Of a stretch of 64,000 bases of DNA, positions 59,739 through 64,000 are shown one piece after another. A program made the position numbers and the translations under genes. How positions within the stretch are numbered: position 1 is the first letter of the stretch; every line of letters starts with the position of its first letter. The stretch is from CALAGB01 sp963713965 (GTDB lineage Bacteria; Chloroflexota; Chloroflexia; Thermomicrobiales; Thermomicrobiaceae): contig OY970217.1 in NCBI GenBank assembly GCA_963713965.1, forward strand, positions 2,232,001-2,296,000. Reading direction: 5' to 3'. The notes beneath the pieces were generated by a model. The model worked only from the letters and a program-made list of their open reading frames with translations, made no database searches and was not told where the DNA came from.

Positions 59739-61874
59739 CTAAAGCGGCAATCGCGCAACCACGGATGTGCCGCCCTCTGCATTGCTTATGATCGAGCATG
59801 AGCCGCCCAGCTCCTCGGCACGCTCACGCATCGAGGTCAGACCGACGCCCGCACGACGATCCGTCGGAATGCCACGGCCGTCGTCGCTGATCGTTAGGGT
59901 CAGACCCTCGTCGACGCTGATCGCGATGGTGCACGTTGTCGCTTGGGCGTGTCGAACGACGTTGGTAATGGCCTCCTGTGAGATGCGAAAGACCGCGACT
60001 TCGACTGCCGCCGCGAGAGACGGGAGTGACGCTGGCGCCTCAACGGTGACGTTGAGCCCCCGTCCGGCGTACTGGCCGGCGAGCTCCCGCAACGTTCCCA
60101 CCAGGCCGAGGTCGTCCAGCGCGGGTGGTCGAAGCTCGTAAACGACGCGACGGATTTCGCCCACCGCTGCCTGCGTCTGCGCCTTCGCGTCTCGCAGCAA
60201 GTCGGCCGCACCCTGCGGGTCTCGTTCGATCAGCAGTCGCGCGGCGTCGATGGTGAGCGCCTGACTAGCCAGCGTTGGCCCAAGACCGTCGTGCAGATCT
60301 CGACGCAGCCGTCTTCGTTCTTCTTCGCGTCCCGTCACAAGGCGGACGCGAGCTCGATGCAGATCTTGCGAGAGCTGGACGGAATGAACGACCACACCCG
60401 CCTGGCGAGCCAGGTCGTTCAGCAACCGGCGATCGGCCGGTGCAAGCGTTGCCTCGCCGGGGCGCGGGGCCAATCGCAGTTCGCCGACCTGCTCACCTTG
60501 ATGCATTAGTGGCACGATCTCGAGTGTCGCGGATGGTTGCTCTCCGCGCTCGGCGGCGACTGAGAATTCATCGCCTCGACTAAGTGCAATCGCGACGTAC
60601 GGGAGTTTGAGGGCGCTGGCAACGGTCTCGACGATCGTTGGCAAGACCGCGTCTGGAGCCAGAATCCCTTCGAGGCGTCGCCCGAGACCCGCCACCACGG
60701 CATAGGGCTCATCACGCAGTCCCCAGAGCAAGCGGTTCGCGCCCCGCTGCATTCGCTCGCGCAGCGGTTGGAACATGACGGCCACCAGAGCTGTCGCGAG
60801 AATCGAAATGACGAGGTTCCCACCGGTTCGGAACAATGCCCCAAGGTAACCGACGACAAGAACGTAGATGCCAACCACACTGATGGATAGACCGACATAG
60901 ACCAACGCACGGTTGATGACCAGATCAAGGTCGAAGAGGCGGAATTTCAAAACCGCAATTGCCAAGGCGACCGCCACACAGATGCTGGCCAGTGTCGTGA
61001 CCACCTCGAAGACGGGCCAGATGATGTCGGCGCTGGGCGGCGGCACGTCATTGAATCCGCCGGTCAGACCGAGTACGATGTTGCCCCCCACGAAGGTGAC
61101 CAGAAGTAGACCCAAGCCGGTGATGAACCACTTCACCTGCTGTTTCTGAACCGGTCCCGAAATTCGTCGGTAGCGATAGATCTGCGCGAAGACCGCCGAG
61201 GCAATCAGCAGCAATGGGACGGCCAGCGCATACCAGCCGCTTTGGGATCCAAGTGCGCGCACGACAAAGAAGGTCCACCCGAGCGAGCCTGCCAGGTATA
61301 ACGCGGGGATGATCGTCCAGCGCGGTGTGAAGCGACCATCCGGGAAGATGTAGAAGATGACCAGGAGCAGGAACGGGAAGCAGAACGTCACGATCAGTCC
61401 GAGCACAGCACGGACGGGATGGGTCGACATCATGTCGAAGAGGTTGGGTGGGAAATTCGCCGCCGACCCGGCCATTAGGAAGAGCGCTACGACGAACGCG
61501 ATGACCTCACGGGAGCGCCAGACCAGGAGAGACGCGACCGCAAAGAAGACGAGGATGCGGACAAACTCGATAGCTCCAAGGGCGATGAACGTGAAAAGGT
61601 CTGTGCCGCCGTTGGCTACCGCAGTCTGAGCATCTCCGGAATCACCGATTGCCGCCAGCCAGTATCCATTGGCATCCCGTACCGAATCGACCGAGGACAT
61701 CACGGTCAGCCAGATGGCCACTGAGGCGAACACAACGAACGCCAATCTGGCTCCAGTGAGCCAGCTTCCCTGGAGAACCACAGCCGGGCGGTTCTCATGC
61801 TGATCCGCCGCGACTGTGGTGCGCATGGTTTGAAGTGGGTGAACGATCCGCATGTTGGCCTGGCCCACTTTCAT
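59739..61874 (-). CDS. Membrane sensor histidine kinase (NarX/DesK type)
   Basis: About 711 residues, partner of the downstream response regulator. The start is uncertain among ATGs at 61874, 61853 and 61826; a far upstream ATG would give a Pro/Arg-rich non-family extension. The N-terminal half has about eight to ten membrane segments. A GAF-like region follows (GRRLEGILAPDAVLPTIVETVASAL read in parts). HisKA_3 carries RRRLRRDLHDGLGPTL, and the HATPase has SDDGRGIPTDRRAGVGLTSMRER. The signal is unknown. Confidence 0.92.
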   Translation of the reverse strand: MKVGQANMRIVHPLQTMRTTVAADQHENRPAVVLQGSWLTGARLAFVVFASVAIWLTVMSSVDSVRDANGYWLAAIGDSGDAQTAVANGGTDLFTFIALGAIEFVRILVFFAVASLLVWRSREVIAFVVALFLMAGSAANFPPNLFDMMSTHPVRAVLGLIVTFCFPFLLLVIFYIFPDGRFTPRWTIIPALYLAGSLGWTFFVVRALGSQSGWYALAVPLLLIASAVFAQIYRYRRISGPVQKQQVKWFITGLGLLLVTFVGGNIVLGLTGGFNDVPPPSADIIWPVFEVVTTLASICVAVALAIAVLKFRLFDLDLVINRALVYVGLSISVVGIYVLVVGYLGALFRTGGNLVISILATALVAVMFQPLRERMQRGANRLLWGLRDEPYAVVAGLGRRLEGILAPDAVLPTIVETVASALKLPYVAIALSRGDEFSVAAERGEQPSATLEIVPLMHQGEQVGELRLAPRPGEATLAPADRRLLNDLARQAGVVVHSVQLSQDLHRARVRLVTGREEERRRLRRDLHDGLGPTLASQALTIDAARLLIERDPQGAADLLRDAKAQTQAAVGEIRRVVYELRPPALDDLGLVGTLRELAGQYAGRGLNVTVEAPASLPSLAAAVEVAVFRISQEAITNVVRHAQATTCTIAISVDEGLTLTISDDGRGIPTDRRAGVGLTSMRERAEELGGSCSIISNAEGGTSVVARLPL

Positions 61875-61956
61875 CCGTGTCGGGAGTCCAAGTATTGTAT
61901 GCCAGTTCGCTCGTTCTGACGAACGTCTCGCTCGTTCAGCCGGCTCGTCCGCATGA

Positions 61957-62337
61957 TCAGACGTAGGATCGGCGCGAGCTTGGCAGCGCGAGTAGCCCAA
62001 GCGTGGCGAGACCGATGCCGATGAAGGCGATCGAAGCGACGATATCAGCCCCACTCGGCGAGTCCGACAGCGTCAACGCGCACAGCAGCACGTCGACCAA
62101 CGTCGCTGAGAATCCAACGATCATCGCCCATCTACGGCAGCGCAAGAGTCCGATGGCTCCGGCAAGTTTGAGGCTCGCCAGCGTCGCGGCGATGGCGATG
62201 AATGCAGCATCAAATCCATCCATCGTGAGGATGACGGCCGGAGCCGTGAGTGCCACGGCTACCAGCAGGAGCGAGATGGCACCGGTGACGGTCGAGGGTC
62301 GATCTTTCTCGTCGGTAGATACCGTAAGGGTAGACAA
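61957..62337 (-). CDS. Small four-helix membrane protein, tandem copy 1
   Basis: A 126-residue membrane protein; TTG start with AGAGGTCAC six bases upstream. Four hydrophobic segments, a basic loop CRRWAMIVGF and the C-terminus SSRRSYV. It is a paralogue of the gene at 62530-62910: both keep MDGFDAAF followed by AIA, a LKL-aG helix and C-R-(R/K)-W. No family recognised. The conserved basic C-terminal heptamer suggests an interaction motif. Confidence 0.7.
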   Translation of the reverse strand: MSTLTVSTDEKDRPSTVTGAISLLLVAVALTAPAVILTMDGFDAAFIAIAATLASLKLAGAIGLLRCRRWAMIVGFSATLVDVLLCALTLSDSPSGADIVASIAFIGIGLATLGLLALPSSRRSYV

Positions 62338-62529
62338 TTGGTGACCTCTTTCTTAGCGAACTATATGTCCGCACTCGTGATCCAATTTGGTTTGTCACGG
62401 GCGAGATGTGCCAGCGTGACGCGGAGGTTGTGGGACCCGGTAATCTCATTTGGCATCAAGTGGGCGAACGATCCACATTCCCGCCTCGCCCACTCTTGTA
62501 CGTGCCCCGGGAACCGGGTCCGGCGACGA

Positions 62530-62910
62530 TCAGACGTAGGCTCGCCGCGAGCTCTGTCGCATGAGAAGGACGAGCACGACCACTCCCACGATCGCGTTGC
62601 CCAACATCAGCACGACGGACGCGGCTCCGTTTGTATCGAGCATGCTCCCCGCGCTCAAGAGCGTATCGATCGCCACGGCGGCAAAGGCGACGTACATTCC
62701 CCATTTGCGGCAATTCCAGAGGCCTGCCACGCCGATGAGCTTCAAGGTCGCAAACACCGAGGCGATGGCGACGAATGCGGCGTCAAACCCATCCATGGAG
62801 ACGATCACGGTTGGTACGGTGATCGCCACGAGCAAGAGGATCAAACCAATCGCCGCGCTGACGGTGGCTGGGCGTGCGGTGGTGACGGCTGGTGCGGACA
62901 TAGAAGACAT
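62530..62910 (-). CDS. Small four-helix membrane protein, tandem copy 2
   Basis: A 126-residue paralogue of the preceding protein, equal in length, with ATG after AAGGAAG. It has the same MDGFDAAFVAIAS motif after the first helix, CRKWGMYVAF in the loop and SSRRAYV at the C-terminus. The two copies stand in the same orientation with about 190 bases between them, so they probably arose by tandem duplication. Function unknown. Confidence 0.7.
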   Translation of the reverse strand: MSSMSAPAVTTARPATVSAAIGLILLLVAITVPTVIVSMDGFDAAFVAIASVFATLKLIGVAGLWNCRKWGMYVAFAAVAIDTLLSAGSMLDTNGAASVVLMLGNAIVGVVVLVLLMRQSSRRAYV

Positions 62911-62962
62911 TTACTGCTTCCTTTCGGCTTCAAGTCTGGTCGACATTCAAGGCTCCGGTTGA

Positions 62963-63394
62963 TCAGCCGCGTGGCGCGATGAAAACTGTGATGACGTTGG
63001 TGACGGTGAAGTCCGTTCCTTGATCGTCAGTAAAGGATTCGGTCTCGGTACATTGAATGGTGTTGGTGATGCCGTTGCGGTTGCCTGGCTTCACCTGATC
63101 GAATGACTCGTGGACGACTCCATCTGAATCAGTCAGGGTAACCTGGAACTCCAGCGGGATGCCGATCCCACTCGCTGGCTCTCCGTTGATCGCGACGATA
63201 TGGCCCGGGCTCCAGGACCCGCTGTTATCCATCACGATAACCGTGACGATGTCGATGCCGAGGTCATTTGCCGCACAGGGAAGATCGATAATCTGCGCGT
63301 TCGGTGCGTTTCCCGGCGCGGCGCTGGCTATACCAAACGTGCTCAACAGGGCAAACAGCACGGCACCAACGACAGAAGATGCTCGGCGCTTCAT
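62963..63394 (-). CDS. Secreted hypothetical protein, 143 residues
   Basis: Starts at ATG 63394 with AAAGGAGC upstream. Residues 1-25 are a signal peptide (basic KRR start, hydrophobic core, ASA cleavage site). The mature part is beta-rich with two Cys (LPCAAND and IQCTETES) that may form a disulfide, a DNSGSWSPGHIVAING stretch and a C-terminal strand VTNVITVFIAP. It resembles small secreted beta-sandwich proteins, but no family is recognised. Confidence 0.7.
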   Translation of the reverse strand: MKRRASSVVGAVLFALLSTFGIASAAPGNAPNAQIIDLPCAANDLGIDIVTVIVMDNSGSWSPGHIVAINGEPASGIGIPLEFQVTLTDSDGVVHESFDQVKPGNRNGITNTIQCTETESFTDDQGTDFTVTNVITVFIAPRG

Positions 63395-63697
63395 GGATCT
63401 GCTCCTTTGGCTTGTGAGCGTTTGCGCTCGCCAATATGTGTCGTTCTCACGGATCCGTGAATTCAGACTAGCGGGCATGCAATCCCAACAGCTAGAGACC
63501 CGCATCACGAATCGGTAAGGACGCGTTGTCCCAAGAGCATCCATGGGAGAGGTCGCGAGCCCTACTCGTGCGTTGTGCGCGTTCGCATTGCGCCCCGATC
63601 GACCCAGCGCTAGCATGGAAGCTGCGCACCTCACGACGCGTAGACACGCGAGCGACGACCACACCGGACAGCCAGTAACCTGAAAGGCGGGATCTCG
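63395..63697. other. Divergent intergenic region
   Basis: About 300 bases between the secreted protein and the aldo/keto reductase. Frames crossing it have no ribosome site. I see no clear palindrome or promoter. Confidence 0.35.
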
Positions 63698-64000
63698 ATG
63701 CAGCAGCGACGTTTGGGCCGGATTGGCCACATGGATTCCGTGTTGATATTTGGCGCCGCGGCGCTCAGCGACGTGACGCAGGAGGAGGCCGATTCCACTA
63801 TCGAATTCGCACTTGAATCTGGAATCAACCACTTCGACGTGGCGCGCAGCTACGGCGATGCGGAGCTCCGCCTCGGACCATGGATGCCGAAGATCCGCGA
63901 TCAGATCTTCCTTTCCACCAAGACCGGTAAGCGGGACAAGGAATCGTCCTGGGCCGAGATCAACGAGTCGCTGGAGCGGCTGCAGACCGATCACGTCGAT
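63698..64000 (+). CDS. Aldo/keto reductase, N-terminal part (3' truncated by window edge)
   Basis: The frame begins at ATG 63698 behind AAAGGCGGGA and runs open to the window end (101 codons). Signatures of the family: QRRLGRIGHMDSVLIFGAAA, the catalytic Asp and Tyr in INHFDVARSYGDAELRLG, the catalytic Lys in FLSTKTGKRD, and SLERLQTDHVD. It should be an NADPH-dependent reductase of the AKR superfamily. The remaining two thirds are outside the window. Confidence 0.92.
   Translation, partial: MQQRRLGRIGHMDSVLIFGAAALSDVTQEEADSTIEFALESGINHFDVARSYGDAELRLGPWMPKIRDQIFLSTKTGKRDKESSWAEINESLERLQTDHVD

Noticed and set aside
1..64000. CRISPR arrays, tRNA or rRNA genes, prophage
   Set aside because: No regularly spaced repeats, no tRNA-like GTTCGANTC arm in a cloverleaf context, and no structural phage genes were seen.

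Overview
The window is high-GC bacterial chromosome from a free-living heterotroph. The gene content fits a Chloroflexota member near the Thermomicrobia: a B12-dependent class II ribonucleotide reductase, solute-binding lipoproteins with twin-arginine signals, secreted enzymes carrying a roughly 65-residue 'YFxxTGH...FGYPI...VQYFER' repeat, a stressosome operon, and dispersed palindromic repeats with one IS200-like transposase. The taxonomic placement is inference from style; no rRNA, tRNA or CRISPR array was found. Both ends cut through a gene (a group II decarboxylase on the left, an aldo/keto reductase on the right).

Region by region. 0-4.3 kb: decarboxylase tail, YdeI-like protein, an IS200/REP-type transposase between inverted palindromic repeats, an aminoglycoside 6-adenylyltransferase-like gene, a small membrane protein and an SDR oxidoreductase. 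4.3-7.7 kb (minus): a stressosome-type operon of a histidine kinase with an RsbU-like N-terminus, RsbR, RsbS, RsbT, a second RsbT-like gene interrupted at an 8-bp tandem repeat, and an RsbX-like phosphatase. 8.2-13.1 kb: small unknown genes and a secreted wall pair (beta-lactamase-fold protein and L,D-transpeptidase). 13.8-17.2 kb: nrdJ. 17.3-18.3 kb: a decayed MNT/HEPN toxin-antitoxin locus. 18.5-24.4 kb: a DHFR-like reductase, NagZ-like glycosidase, acetyltransferase and two M24 peptidases. 25.1-32.6 kb: two convergent peptide ABC operons, each one binding protein plus two permeases and no ATPase, meeting at a bidirectional terminator. 33.3-40.9 kb: a small membrane peptide, a 995-residue SF2 helicase with a glycine-rich hydrophobic hairpin, and two paralogous MFS exporters around a MarR regulator. 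41.4-50.8 kb: a lone NuoB, an atypical M28-like protein, an acetyltransferase, DinB, hydrolase, DHA2 exporter, phosphoesterase and diguanylate cyclase. 51-55 kb: a tandem Usp protein, metY with a CoA-binding protein, and a DUF1778/GNAT toxin-antitoxin pair. 54.9-62.9 kb (minus): a DUF1684 protein, an EfeB peroxidase with an EfeU-EfeO fusion, a NarL-type two-component system and two tandem paralogous membrane proteins. The end holds a secreted unknown and the aldo/keto reductase.

How it fits together: the stressosome operon couples partner-switching to a histidine kinase rather than to a visible sigma factor. The M24 peptidases and peptide importers suggest peptide scavenging with ATPases supplied elsewhere. 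The Efe operon is a ferrous or haem iron route with a palindrome that could be its operator. The most unusual points are the frame-breaking octamer repeat in the second RsbT gene, the RsbU-kinase architecture, the nonsense codon at a family Trp in HEPN, and the Cys in place of the nucleophilic Ser in the beta-lactamase-fold protein.
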